A stretch of 64,000 bases of DNA, from positions 1,116,001 to 1,180,000 of the forward strand of contig JAKLMB010000003.1 in the NCBI GenBank assembly GCA_022813625.1. Direction: 5' to 3'. This document shows, piece by piece, positions 10,710 to 22,235 of the stretch (its first letter is position 1; every line of letters begins with the position of its first letter). Both the position numbers and the translations under genes were made by a program. Under the pieces are notes generated by a model that did not search any database, was not told where the DNA came from, and worked only from the letters and a program-made list of their open reading frames with translations. Source of the DNA: Aaosphaeria pasadenensis (taxonomy: Eukaryota; Ascomycota; Dothideomycetes; Pleosporales).

Positions 10710-11632
10710 AGCTGGAATCTGTAGGGGAGAGCGGAGGTTGACGGGGGTGCGGTATAGGCGGAGGTGACGGAGTAGAGTAGACTAGGGCAGGATAGGTGGA
10801 CTGGGGGAATATTGTTTTGTGATGGTGGGAAGGGGCGGGAAAGAGAGAGCGGCTTTTGATTCCGTTGTCAGATATTGGCGTTGTACGAGGGGGAAGGGGG
10901 AATAGAGAGTGACAGGCGATGACGAGCCCATAAGATGAGGCTGGTTGAGACGATTGCAAGAGAGACAAGAGAGGGAGAAAGGAAAGGGAAGGGGAAAAAC
11001 TATGTCCTCGAGCCTAAAGTGGTTTAGCTCTTCCGATTGGAGGGCCGTGGATAGCAGCGGGTTTCCCCACAAAGAAAGAGAAGAGGGAGAAGAGGGAGAA
11101 GAGGGAGCCACTAGAGAGAGGGAAAGCGGAGGGAGTCGCTTCTACCAGGATCAACAAGGGCCGCACAAGGGCCGACACTGGAGAACCGCGGAACCTTTCC
11201 GTCTCGATTCTCTCTCTGCCCCTCACAACTTTCTATCCACCTTGTCACTCCCAACTACCTCCTACATTGCCGCGTTCATCCTAAGCCGGACTTCCTTGTA
11301 AATGTTCACGCATCCCTTCTAGCTTTTGATTTAGTCGCAGCTACCTCGCAACGCGTCCGTTCCAAAGCAGCGGAAGCTCAAGGCAACGCGGGGCAGATTA
11401 GATGACGAGATTACCATTGATTATTGATTGTTGTGGTCTTCTGTGTCTAGACAACTTTCTTCTTCTAATTACCATCACTCCTACTAAGTACGAGAAATAG
11501 AAAATATACAATTCGTCTTTCTACTAGATATCTGCACGCATTTATTTTCTTTCTCTTCTCGTTGTTTAATTCAATTTCGTTGCAATTGGAACAGACATCT
11601 ACCACCGTCTTCACATACTTGTTCCCTCCATC
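10511..11632. promoter_or_regulatory. Divergent hmgA/fahA promoter region
   Basis: About 1.1 kb between two head-to-head catabolic genes. It contains purine-rich simple repeats (AAGAGGGAG units at about 11080-11108) and CT-rich tracts near both starts. I could not identify a specific regulator site by eye. Confidence 0.6.
11080..11108. repeat. AAGAGGGAG tandem repeat
   Basis: Three consecutive 9-base purine-rich units within the divergent promoter. Confidence 0.7.
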
Positions 11633-13000
11633 ATGTCTACATTTCGGTCCTGGTTCGCCATACCTCGAGGCTCCCATTTCTCCCTCGCAAACATCCCCTT
11701 CGGTATCATATCCACTGCCAAATCAGAGACCCCCCGCGTCGCCGTTGCGATTGGAGACCATGCCCTAGATCTTGAAGCTTTCGCGGCGAACAACGGCTTC
11801 AATGCCCTGTCCACGATCCAACCCCACCAATCCGTATTCTCCGAACCCACCTTGAACGCTTTCGCTGCTCTTGGACGGCCTCTCCATGCAGTCGTACGAA
11901 AATACATCCAGAGCGTCTTTGCGGAAGATACACCGTACCCGGATGTTCTCAAGAATAATAGTGCGCTCCAGAAGGATGTGTTGTTGCCACTCAAGGACGT
12001 GAAGACACACCTCCCCATGAGGATAGGCGACTACACCGACTTCTTCGCCGGAATGACGCATGCCTTCAATGCTGGCTGTCTCTTCCGCGATCCCAAAAAT
12101 GCGCTCCAGCCAAACTATAAACATCTCCCCGTGGGCTACCATGGTCGCGCTTCCTCAGTGGTGGTCTCAGGAACACCAATCCGTCGTCCCAACGGACAGA
12201 TCCTACTAGACCCAAAGGCAGAGACGAAAGTGCCCATCTACTCATCATGCAAGAAGCTAGACATTGAGTTGGAGTTGGGCGCATTTGTGTGTAAATCAAA
12301 CAAACAGGGCGAGCCATTGCCAATCGGCGAGGCCGAGGACAGCTTGTTTGGTGTGGTGCTCATGAACGACTGGTCGGCACGAGACATTCAGGCTTGGGAG
12401 TATGTGCCATTGGGGCCGTTCAACGCAAAGAACTTTGGCACTACCATTAGCCCTTGGGTTGTGCTGGCAGATGCTCTTGCGCCGTTCAAGGTCAAGGGTC
12501 TGGAGAATGACACCGAGATTCTACCTTATCTCAAACAGCAGGACGAGAAAAATGTTTACGACATCCAACTCAAGGTTGACTTGAAGTGTGAGTTATTAGC
12601 ATTAGCTATGCTTGTGAATTACATGTTGACTGACCCTCCTACAGCAATATCAGGAAACGCATCGACAATCACCCAGACAAGCGGTCGACATCTACTTTGG
12701 TCGTTCCCCCAAATGATGGCACACCACACGATCACAGGCTGCCCGTTGCAGGTGGGAGACTTAATAGGATCGGGAACAATTAGCGGACCAACGTCTGCTG
12801 AATATGGAAGCCTTTTGGAACAGACACAGAATGGGAAATCCTCCATAACGATTGCTGGAGGCGAGGAGAGAAGGTTCCTTGAAGACGGCGACGAAGTAAC
12901 CATCACCGGTGTTTGTGGAAGTGACGAGGAGGCTTTGGTTGGCTTTGGACAATGTGTGGGCAGGATTGAACCAGCATTGAAGTTCGCCTTTGCATTGTAG
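11633..13000 (+). CDS. fahA: Fumarylacetoacetase
   Basis: Exons 11633-12587 and 12645-13000 give 436 residues. The enzyme hydrolyses fumarylacetoacetate to fumarate and acetoacetate, the last step of tyrosine breakdown. Family blocks are present: DYTDFFAGMTHA (metal Asp and the catalytic His region), GYHGRASS, ELELGAFV (the two metal Glu) and MNDWSARDIQ (metal Asp). The 57-base intron (GTGAGT...CCTACAG) has no stop and a length divisible by three, so the unspliced message stays open. Splicing restores the conserved join VDLKSISGNAS, so the intron is judged real. Its pairing with homogentisate dioxygenase supports the assignment. Confidence 0.95.
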   Translation: MSTFRSWFAIPRGSHFSLANIPFGIISTAKSETPRVAVAIGDHALDLEAFAANNGFNALSTIQPHQSVFSEPTLNAFAALGRPLHAVVRKYIQSVFAEDTPYPDVLKNNSALQKDVLLPLKDVKTHLPMRIGDYTDFFAGMTHAFNAGCLFRDPKNALQPNYKHLPVGYHGRASSVVVSGTPIRRPNGQILLDPKAETKVPIYSSCKKLDIELELGAFVCKSNKQGEPLPIGEAEDSLFGVVLMNDWSARDIQAWEYVPLGPFNAKNFGTTISPWVVLADALAPFKVKGLENDTEILPYLKQQDEKNVYDIQLKVDLKCELLALAMLVNYMLTDPPTAISGNASTITQTSGRHLLWSFPQMMAHHTITGCPLQVGDLIGSGTISGPTSAEYGSLLEQTQNGKSSITIAGGEERRFLEDGDEVTITGVCGSDEEALVGFGQCVGRIEPALKFAFAL

Positions 13001-14078
13001 AGCAACAAATTCAACGATTACATTTCAAAATAAGCTCCTTTAGTCGAAATGAGATAAGACTTGATATTGGTCAATGTTTTGAATGGAGTGTACACCAGTA
13101 TCATTACGCAATGAATACCATAAGATAGAATAATTGATGTTCCTGAATCCCGAGTCAGGATCTTCGTACCGAAACTGAACAATAACACCCGGACATAATC
13201 GTCGTGATCCACAGCGGAATTATCTAGTTATCATAGATTCGCATGAAGAGATTGCGATAGCGCCCACTTTAGCTGCATTTCTTATGTCTCCAATTGAGCC
13301 TCAGGAGTCAGGGACTCGGATATCGTTCGGGGTAAGAGTGATATTGAAGTGTTCAAACATCTATTGACTATCGGATAGTTGTTTGAAGCGTGTCAGAAAC
13401 CCATAGATGGACAAGCGCAAAGGACAAGGGACCAACGAGATGACCTCATTGCATCGGATGGAGACTACTCGTAAATACGATACCTGTGAGTGGACCTTAA
13501 AGCTTCGGGGGTCCCATGTAGTCCTCCGCATTCCTTCCCAAACCCCACGTTCAATATGCTCGGAACGGAATTAGCACCGCCCCGTCCCTCTCTCTTCTCT
13601 ACCTCTTTCGTTACCTCCCATCAATTGTCCCCCATCAACGTAACTCGTACTATTCCAAGAATACACCACCCAACTGCGAGTATGACGGAAGCTGGCCGTT
13701 GCAACGCCCCCTCCCCGCACGCCAATGGTTCATCCAGCACCATCAGTCGGCCAACTCTCGGCTGCCTGTACCAACTATCCAATAACGGGTTACGCGGGCT
13801 ACGTCGATGAGGGATTCAGCACTGTAACCTAGGTAGCGAATGATGCTTCTCGTAAAGTGAACTGCATACCACCACTACTGGGTTGTTCACTCGTCTATTG
13901 ACCTTCCATCCTTGTATAGTTTGCTTCCTCATAACTCTTTTTCCCCACTACTATTTCAGGGTCAAAGATATAAGAGCTGTGCTCCCAACACATAGCAAGA
14001 TTGTATCTCTGTCCTGGTGACTTGTGTTCCCTTATTCTTTGGCATTCGTCGCTGGTGATATATTCTTTTCCTTTCACA
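13001..14078. other. Intergenic region upstream of the P450
   Basis: About 1.1 kb without a supported gene. The C-rich open frame near 13490-13810 has no recognisable content. The last ~150 bases should be the P450 promoter and leader. Confidence 0.5.
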
Positions 14079-15720
14079 ATGACGCTCCCGATCATTCTCG
14101 CCGGCGCCGTCATAATAACCTTCTTCGCCTACAAATTCCTCTACGGCACCGACACACCGAAGATTAAGGGACTCCCCGAAATTCCCGGCTTGCCATTGTT
14201 CGGTTCTTTACTCGAGCTTGGAGAGAACCATGCTCTCGTAGCACAGAAATGGGCGAAGAAGTATGGCCCTGTGTTCCAGGTCCGCATGGGCAATAGGGTA
14301 TGTATGGTTACAGCCATATCCACCTACTTCCCTGTTCAACGTTTACGTATTGCTCCGGAATAGCTCCAATACTGACCTTTCATAGCGAATTGTGTTTGCC
14401 AACTCCTTCGATTCGGTCCGTCATCTATGGATCACCAACCAATCTGCCATGATCTCCCGCCCAACCCTTCACACCTTCCACACCGTCGTCTCCTCCTCGC
14501 AGGGTTTCACAATTGGCACATCGCCATGGGACGAGTCGTGCAAGCAGCGCCGCAAAGCAGCAGCGACAGCACTCAACCGCCCAGCCGTACAGTCCTACAT
14601 GCCCCTCATTGACCTAGAATCCAACGTCAGCATCAAGGAGCTGCTCTCAGATAGCAAAGGAGGAGAGATCGACCTCGACCCCAGGGCATACTGGCAACGC
14701 TACGCACTCAACACCTCGCTGACCCTGAACTATGGCTACCGCATCGATGGCGACAAGGACGATGCCCTCCTTAAAGAGATCACCGACGTCGAGCGCGGCG
14801 TCTCCAACTTCCGCAGCACGAGCAACAACTGGCAGGACTACATCCCGCTCCTCCGACTCTTCCCCAAGCAATCCTCCGAAGCCATCAAGTTCCGCTCCCG
14901 CCGCGATGTCTACATGAACCGCCTCCTGGGCATCCTCAAAGAGAAAATCGCCAACGGCACCGACAAGCCCTGCATCACGGGCAACATTCTCAAGGACCCA
15001 GAAGCCAAGCTCAACGAAGCCGAAATCAAATCCATCTGCCTCACCATGGTCTCTGCAGGCCTCGACACCGTCCCCGGCAACCTCATCATGGGTATCGCCT
15101 ACCTCTCCTCCCCCGCCGGCCAAAAGATCCAACAGCGCGCCTACGCCGAGATCATGAAAGTGTACCCCGACGGCGACGCCTGGACGCGGTGCCTCTCGGA
15201 AGAAAAGATCCCCTACATTACGGCCCTCTACAAAGAGATCCTCCGCTTCTTCACCGTGATCCCCATCTGCCTGCCCCGCGTCTCCATCAAGGACATCGAA
15301 TGGCAAGGCGCCATCATTCCAGCCGGCACCACCTTCTACATGAACGCCTACGCCGCCGACTACGACCCCGACCACTTCGCCAACCCCCACACCTTCGACC
15401 CGGAGCGCTACCTCAACGTGCCCGACGGCGCGGGCACACCGCACTACGGCTACGGCGCGGGCAGCCGCATGTGCGTCGGCAGCCACCTCGCCAACCGGGA
15501 GCTCTTCACCGCGTTCGTGCGCCTCATCTCCGCCTTCGAGTTCACCCCTCCCAAGGACCCGCGCGACGAGCCGGTCCTCGACTGCCTCGAGGCGAACTCC
15601 ATCCCCACGAGTCTGACCATGGAGCCAAAGTACTTCAAGGTTGGGTTCAAGCCGAGGGACCGCGCGAAGCTGGAGAAGTGGATCCGGGAGAGCGAGGAGA
15701 GGACTAAGGATCTGATGTAA
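14079..15720 (+). CDS. Cytochrome P450, CYP504-like phenylacetate hydroxylase
   Basis: Exons 14079-14297 and 14386-15720 give 517 residues. An N-terminal membrane anchor (about 3-20) is followed by the P450 fold: the I-helix block SAGLDT, the K-helix EILR, the PERYL block and the heme loop YGAGSRMCVG with Cys436 as thiolate ligand. The Tyr in place of the usual Phe at the start of the heme loop matches what I recall of CYP504 enzymes. CYP504A (phacA) 2-hydroxylates phenylacetate; CYP504B (phacB) 6-hydroxylates 3-hydroxy- and 3,4-dihydroxyphenylacetate, giving homogentisate-type products. I favour the B type from overall resemblance. The position beside homogentisate dioxygenase and fumarylacetoacetase fits a phenylacetate pathway. 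Confidence 0.85.
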
Positions 15721-16578
15721 ATGTAAATATAAACGCTAATGTGTGAATGTGATTGGGGAAAATGGGGAGAGATGTCCAACGAGAGTTTCGTTTTACGTAT
15801 ATATTTACATAAACATATAAAAAATATAACCATATAAAAACGTATCATACATATCGTGGATGTCAAGAGTGGTCGCAGATAAATGACTATACACACGCGC
15901 CTTATTGATTAGGTAGCTTCTGTGTTCCTTCGCATTTGCTATTCCTACGGACGCCTTATGTCTGACAAAGCGGGTTTGTTGAAATGGCATTATTTCACTG
16001 CTGCGGGGGAGGGAGGGGAGGTTGAGGTCGTTGGGAACAGTAGAGGTGGGATTGAGTTGTGGAGTGAGGTTTGATGGGAGGAAGGCACTGCGTTCTGATG
16101 TAGGTTAGGTTAGGTAGACAGGTTGGTAGGTAGATGTCAAATCAAACAGAGCAACACGAGCACTTTAACGGGTAGAGGACATGGAGTTTGGGTATTCTTG
16201 CTCATTCTTTTTCTTTATCCTATTTGCTTTCCGTTTTCACCCCGTATGAAAGATTGGAGGTGGAAGAATGCTTGCCTGCTACATGCATCGTTGAACTCCT
16301 TTCGAGTAAAAGGGGAAGAAGAACGGGATGAACCTAACTTGGTTGAAAATGTGTTGTAAAAGCCCCCAAAAAGACTACATGCTCAAATCCGTCCGCCTTG
16401 CATTAATCCAATCTTGACGCCCCATGCGCCGCTGCTACCCTGGTGGGCGGAAGAAGAGGGAGGAATTTTGACGCCCGTGGTCAATTGCACCACGTACGCG
16501 AGCGAGTATGTACACACATACTTGAGGCGAAGGCAACTACTGCTGCTCGAGAGAAATGACGGTAGCACCATCCATTTT
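15721..16578. other. Convergent intergenic region
   Basis: Shared 3' region of the P450 and LEO1. It has an AT-rich stretch at about 15795-15845 and a TAGGT-type repeat near 16102-16134. No gene is supported. Confidence 0.5.
16102..16134. repeat. TTAGG/TAGGT-like simple repeat
   Basis: Several TAGGT units in a row. They resemble telomere repeats only loosely, because the third G of TTAGGG is missing. Confidence 0.5.
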
Positions 16579-18093
16579 TCACTCGTCTTCGTCATCGTCG
16601 TCGATGACGCGCCTCCTCTTCGTCCGACTGACCACCACTTCTTGATCGTCATCCTCCTCGTCATCATCCCTATCCCGGTTCCGTTTCGGACTCTGGGTCT
16701 CGCGGGCACGGCGTGGCGGCGATTCGAGGATGTCCTCGTCGAGATCGTCGTCGTCTTCCATGATTTCGGGCTCCTCATCGCTGGCGGCGATGAAACCGTC
16801 GTCCTCATCGTACTCGTCCTCCCTGTTCCTGCCACGGCCATAGTCTTCGTCGTCGCTCATGTCGCGTCCGAAGTTCCTCTGCCTAGGCTTCCTTGCACCG
16901 CCTCTCCTGCCACCATCCTCGTCTTCGAGGAAATTGGAGCTGATACCGTAACCGGCCGAACGAGAAGCTCCGCCGCCTGTTCGCCTCGAGGCTCTCTCCC
17001 GCTCGCGCAACTCGGTCTTTTCTCTCGCTCGCTGTTGGCGCAACTTCTCCTTGACCGAGGCCTCCTCTCGAGCACGCTTCAACTCCGGGTCTTCGTTCAC
17101 GTCGATGAAGGAGATGGCCTGGTCGCGATCGTCCTTTCCACGGTTTGCAGCCATTGCGAGGGCGCTCTGTAATCTCTCGATGGCGTCGTCCTTCGATGTG
17201 TTGGTTGGCATCACGGAAAGGCCGGTCGTCAGCTTGTTTGTGATGCGCATCACTTGCGCCTCTTCGTACGGAGCGGCGAGGTACGTGTATCCTTCCTTGT
17301 ATTGAGCGCCGGTGGATGCTGTCAATGACGTAGGCGTGGGCTTCTTTGGCTTGAGCTGTGGAGGAGCGAGGGGGTTGGCGTTGATTTCGTATTGATCGAG
17401 TGGCTTCGAGGCAAATTGCAGGGTGAGAGAGCCATCGGACCAGCGTAGTACGCGGGCATTGGATTGGAGTTGGCCGGGATTGGATGGCGAGCGGCGCCAG
17501 CGGATGGTAGAAAGGGCTGTGTCGTACGGGGAGAAATGCTCAGAGGGGGCGCCCTTTGAGTGGTGGTCTGTCGTCGGGGCGCGGAAGGTCTTGTGGTTGA
17601 AGGCGGTTGGTTCAATGGATAGGAATCGTGGCACTTTGAGGAGGTAAAGCTCGCCATCACTGGGCTCTGGTACGGCATGCCTGGCAATGTCTGCATCCAT
17701 GAAACTGAGAGTCTGCTGTTCCTCCTCCTCTACAACTTCTTGTACTTCAGGTGCACGGTCTGTCCGGCCCTCGTCATCGCCAGAGTCTAGGTCTTCATCG
17801 TCGAGTGTGCGAAGTCTGCATGCAATGAGTGAGATTAGCGCGCGTCGCATCATGCATCCGATCTGAATGAAATCTCACGCTGGCTGATCTTCCTCGTCGT
17901 CACCACCATCACCGAAGAGGTCGTCGTCGTCTTCATCATCGTCAAGACCATTCTCTTCTACAGTGTCGCGCGGCTCTCCATCATCATCGCTGTCGACAGG
18001 TCCGACCTTGCCTGTGATGGGTTCGTCATCGGAAAGGTTGTCCGGGAGACTGGGCGCTGAAGCAGAAGCGTCGACAGCTACTGCGGAAGCCAT
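16579..18093 (-). CDS. leo1: LEO1, Paf1 complex subunit
   Basis: Exons 18093-17879 and 17815-16579 (minus) give 483 residues. LEO1 belongs to the Paf1 complex, which travels with RNA polymerase II and promotes histone H2B ubiquitination and H3K4/K36 methylation. The N-terminal ~110 residues are very acidic. The LEO1 core begins near 128 (LYLLKVPRFL) and includes VLRWSDGS and an AQVMRI-type segment up to about 280. A Glu/Arg-rich helical region and an acidic, basic-patched tail ending in TKRRRVIDDDDEDE follow. The layout and low-complexity ends are typical of fungal LEO1. The gene is divergent from the MOB2-like gene. Confidence 0.9.
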
Positions 18094-18888
18094 TGCGGCT
18101 GTGAGTGAATTTGCGCGCGGGTTTCGGGAGGAGCAATTGAGGATTGAATTTGGAATGGAGTGGCGATGTGGGCGATGTGGAGAGACTACGCGCTTGTGTC
18201 TCTTACGGAAAGGGAAGTGGTGAAGGATGGGATTGGAGGGGACGATGAAGAAGAGTGAATAGAAGTATTAACAATGCGAAGTTAATAGTATTAGTATTGT
18301 AAGAGCAGAGCAGTTGAGCAGTTGAGAGCTAGAGTGGAAGAATGGAGGAAGTCGCGCCAGACGCGCTAGTGTTCCCGGATAGGACTAGACTGACTCGACC
18401 CCCAGAACGAGACGACGGCAGCGGACCTTCCCTTTTCCCTGGTCTCGTCGGCTCTCTTGTCTCTTGTCGATTATTCCATCCATTAGTTGTTCAATTGTCG
18501 ATTGTCCTTCTTCTCTTCCTTTCTCTTTTACTACAATAAACTGGCAGTTAAAGTTATCAGATACTGTTCTATTAACTTTAACTAGTCCAGTGGTGGTCTA
18601 TTCTCTCTACTCTCTACTTTCTCACCCTCTCAACCTCCCTCCATCTGAACACACACCTCTTCTTTCCCCCCTACCTACCCCCCTCCAACCCATCACCATC
18701 AACATCAACAATTTCTCACCGTCCTCTTCTTCTCCGTGCAACTCTCCGATCTGGTCTGGCCGGGTACAGCATAGCATACCTGCATAACTGCCGCACTGCA
18801 GGTCACCACCACCTCCACCACATCAACCACCTCATCCTCCACATCCACAACCACAGTCACAACACCCTCCACCACCACTACCACCACC
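18094..18888. promoter_or_regulatory. Divergent leo1/MOB2-like promoter region
   Basis: About 0.8 kb, with CT-rich tracts and CCA/CAC-rich simple sequence immediately before the MOB2-like ATG at 18889. No other gene is supported. Confidence 0.5.
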
Positions 18889-20354
18889 ATGGCGTCCTTC
18901 TTCTCCAGTGTGTAAGTACCACCTTGCTTGGCGGGTTCAACCACCCCCATGCCCCCAATTCCCATTCCCATCCCCATACCTGAGTTGCCCTCTCCATCAA
19001 AGCTTCTATAGGGCCATGTCACCTCTCCACGCCCCCTCTCGTTTCAAGGGCTAAGCTTTGTTGCATCTGTCTCACCTTTGCCCACTCTCTCTCCACCTGT
19101 TTCTGTTCTCCTTCCATTCCAATTTCTGAATCTCGTCTATCCTCTCCCACCTTCATGCAGATCCCTGTCCTCGTCCCTTTCGTACTAATCATTCTTCCAT
19201 ATCAGTCGCCAAGGATTTGGCGGTAAGAATAAAGGCACGCAACCAGGCAAAGGCAACGGTCAAGGAACTCCTTCTCCCACCACGCCTTCTTATTCTCCAT
19301 CTGGTGGGCAGATTCCAGCTGTTCCTCCTATGCCCCATTCTCCTGCTTTGTCCTCCAACATGTCGTTCGAAGGCCAGGCTGCACAAGAACCACCCACCTC
19401 TTCTTCTTCCTCGCGCAGGCCGCCCTTCTTCTTCCGTGAAGAGTACTCCAACTTGATCGTCAAGGGTAATTTCATGACTCTTGCTGCGAAGCCCAAGCTT
19501 GTCGAGGAAGGCGAATGGCTCGCACATCAAGGTACGTTGTCCTGTCCACCGCGTGTGGAAAGGAAAATCAACTACGGGTGAACCAATACTGAGATATGTG
19601 ACCAGTCGTCGAACAGTACCGATTGCTGGAGCAAATGATCGACATAGTCAAAGTCATCGACGATAAAACCGGCAGGCCAATCTGCAACCCTGAAGTCTGT
19701 CCGACCATGTCGGCCAGTGGGTAAGTCTCTCACCGCCCAGTAGCAACGCACCATCCTGCATAACATGAGAACTCACCATTCCGCAGTCACACATATACCT
19801 GGTTGGACAACAACAAGAAGCCTATCAAGATTCCAGCCATCCAGTACGTCAACCTGGTGCAGAAGTGGATCGTGGGCAAGATCAACGACCCCTCCATTTT
19901 CCCAACAGACACATCTTCAGCTGCAGCGTACCCTTCAGGTTCCTTGACTCCTGCGGGCACACCCCAGCCTCTCGGACCCACCAACCTCAATGCACCTCTT
20001 AACCAACTCTCTGGTCGCGAGTGGCTGGGTAAGAGTTCTGGATTCCCAGAGACCTTTGAGTCAGATATCAAGAGCATCTACCGCCAAATGATGCGGTGTT
20101 ATGCTCATCTCTACCACGGCCACTGGTTGGATCCCTTCTGGAATGTGGGAGCCTACAAGGAGCTCAACACTTGTTTCGTGCATTTCATCAACGTTGGCAA
20201 GCTGTTCGGGCTCTTGGGTGATAAAGAAATCGAACCCATGCAGCCACTTGTTGACATCTGGCTGGCAAAGGGTCTACTCCCGCCACCCGCCCAGCAACAA
20301 CAGAAAGAGAACGTTCCTACTGGAAGCGCACAGCAGGCTGTCCATGCTTCCTGA
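18889..20354 (+). CDS. MOB family kinase activator, MOB2-like
   Basis: Exons 18889-18911, 19206-19531, 19606-19720 and 19787-20354 give 343 residues. MOB proteins bind and activate NDR/LATS kinases; the MOB2-COT1/Cbk1 pair controls polarity and hyphal growth. The first exon encodes only MASFFSSV and is followed by a 294-base intron. Residues 10-80 are low-complexity Pro/Ser/Gln. The MOB domain starts near 82 (FFFREEY) and holds the zinc ligands Cys143, Cys148, His262 and His267. The blocks TYTWLDNN and VGKINDPSIFPT resemble yeast Mob2 more than Mob1. A Ser/Pro-rich insertion (about 197-236) lies inside the domain. The MOB family is certain; the subclass is likely. Confidence 0.85.
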
Positions 20355-21507
20355 GGGTAGCACATGTATATGATTGATGTGTTCCTGGACTTGCACTGGA
20401 AGTAAAGGGTTGTACCGAAGCTCAGGATCCATGCGTACTGAACGACATGGTGGAATAGAGGGGTGAGAGAAATAGTGTGGCGTGGCCGTACCAATGCCCG
20501 ACACACTCACTTGCATATCGGTGGTGGGGGAAAGGTCTCGATGACGGCGTCACGGATTGTTGGCATCGAAAGTAAATACAACAAATGCATATCTAGCCCA
20601 GTATTTGACTCACGTTGAAGACGAACGAATAGTCTTCCTTTACAATTGAACAGTCCCGCTCACATTGAAAGCATATCGTCTGGAACTCACTACGACGTAA
20701 CGAATGCCTTCAACTATACTACTCGTAGAACGGCTATATAGGTACCTAGCCATTGTACTACCGTAAGCTTGTAACTAATGGGAGTATAGAGGCAGTAATG
20801 GCCGCTCTATATAATTGATTTCAGTAGTACCCTATGAACAGCACCCCGGCCATCAAAATGGTTTCGAATATAACAATGCAACTCCTAATTTATTCCTGAA
20901 TGATCGATCACAAGACGTGGGTGTGTGGCCGGGGAAGACGTCGAACAGTAAGGCCATTTATTGTCGCTTTCGGGGTTCAAACAGTGAGTGGGTGACGTCA
21001 GGTCGGCTCCTCTGAGAGCCAGAATACGATCAAAGGCAGAACAAGAGATCAAACAAAGGCCAGACTGTACTGCACGATGAAGATGGCGGCGGTGAACAAG
21101 ACGAAGATACGAGGACGATGATGATGACCATGGAAAGAAGCTTTATAAAGGCACACAAATAACTCCAATTGTTTCGGTGATTGAAATTTAAAAGGAAAGA
21201 ATCTGTGTCCCAGCACCAGCAGCACCCTCCTTCTCCCTTCTCCTTCTTCCCTCCTCCTGTTCCACAATCAAAAAAAAGAGATTTCCATCCGATTTGTAAA
21301 CACACTGCACGCACAAAAGCACACACGCACACGCACACACACACAGAGACAGGCAGATTTGACTGTTTGAGGGTGAAGAGAGTTCGTATTTGTCGAAGTT
21401 AAAGGGGGCTTGGGGGATAAATTTGGGACAAGTGGTCGTTGGTAGCGTGTCTGGGCGCGCACGCGGCAGACGTCGTCGTGGAACGCCGTTTCGCTCGTTC
21501 ATGCACT
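20355..21507. other. Convergent intergenic region
   Basis: About 1.15 kb with no supported gene. A CA-rich microsatellite lies at 21320-21345, in the probable 3' end of the ARF1 transcript. Confidence 0.5.
21320..21345. repeat. CA-rich microsatellite
   Basis: A run of CACA/CGCA units. Confidence 0.75.
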
Positions 21508-22235
21508 TTAGTTGTGGCCAGCCTTGCGGAGCGAGTTGCTCAACCATTCGAGACCCTCGTAGAGACCGTCTCCGGATGTGGCGCAAGTCGACTGGATGTA
21601 CTGTTCCTGCTGTCAGCGAAAGCCCGAAAAAGCGGTGTGTAGGAGCGTTGCATACCCAAGCACGTTGTCGGAGGCTGTGAAGACCAAGCTTGTCGGTGAT
21701 CTCAGCAGCGTTCATGGCGTTCTGTGGCAATCATGTCAGTCTGGCTCTTGCACTCGAAATGCGTCCAATGGCGTGCTTACGGGCAAATCCTGCTTGTTGG
21801 CGAAAACCAAGAGAAGAGCGTCCCTCAACTCGTCCTCGTTCAACATGCGCTGGAGCTCCTCGCGAGCCTCGACCACACGATCGCGATCGTTGCTGTCAAC
21901 GACGAAGATGATACCCTGGGTGTTCTGGAAGTAATGCCTCCAGAGAGGTCGGATCTTGTCTTGACCTCCGACATCCCACACGGTGAACTGGATGTTCTTG
22001 TACTCGACAGTCTCGACGTTGAAACCTAAGCATCCAAAGATCAGTACTTGTTGCAGATTTGTGATCGCCGGGTTTGGGACAACGCACCAATGGTAGGGAT
22101 GGTGGTGACGATTTCACCGAGCTTGAGCTTATACAGAATGGTGGTCTTTCCAGCTGCGTCAAGACCAACCATCAAAATGCGCATCTCCTTCTTTCCCCAG
22201 AGCTTATCGAAGAGCTTCGAGAATGTGAGACCCAT
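21508..22235 (-). CDS. arf1: ADP-ribosylation factor 1 (Arf GTPase)
   Basis: Exons 22235-22088, 22025-21781, 21721-21656 and 21600-21508 (minus) give 183 residues, the usual Arf length. Arf1 recruits COPI and other coats to the Golgi. Gly2 (MGLTFSKLF) is the myristoylation site. The nucleotide-binding motifs are GLDAAGKT (24-31), PTIGFNVET with the switch Thr, DVGGQ (67-71), NKQD (126-129) and TCATSG near 160. All exon joins fall inside conserved blocks, so the structure is secure. Confidence 0.97.

Noticed and set aside
14647..15486. 279-codon minus-strand frame opposite the P450
   Set aside because: Antisense to a conserved P450 exon; the composition is an artefact of GC-rich codons.
16414..17172. 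252-codon plus-strand frame opposite LEO1
   Set aside because: A shadow of the acidic and Arg-rich LEO1 codons on the other strand.
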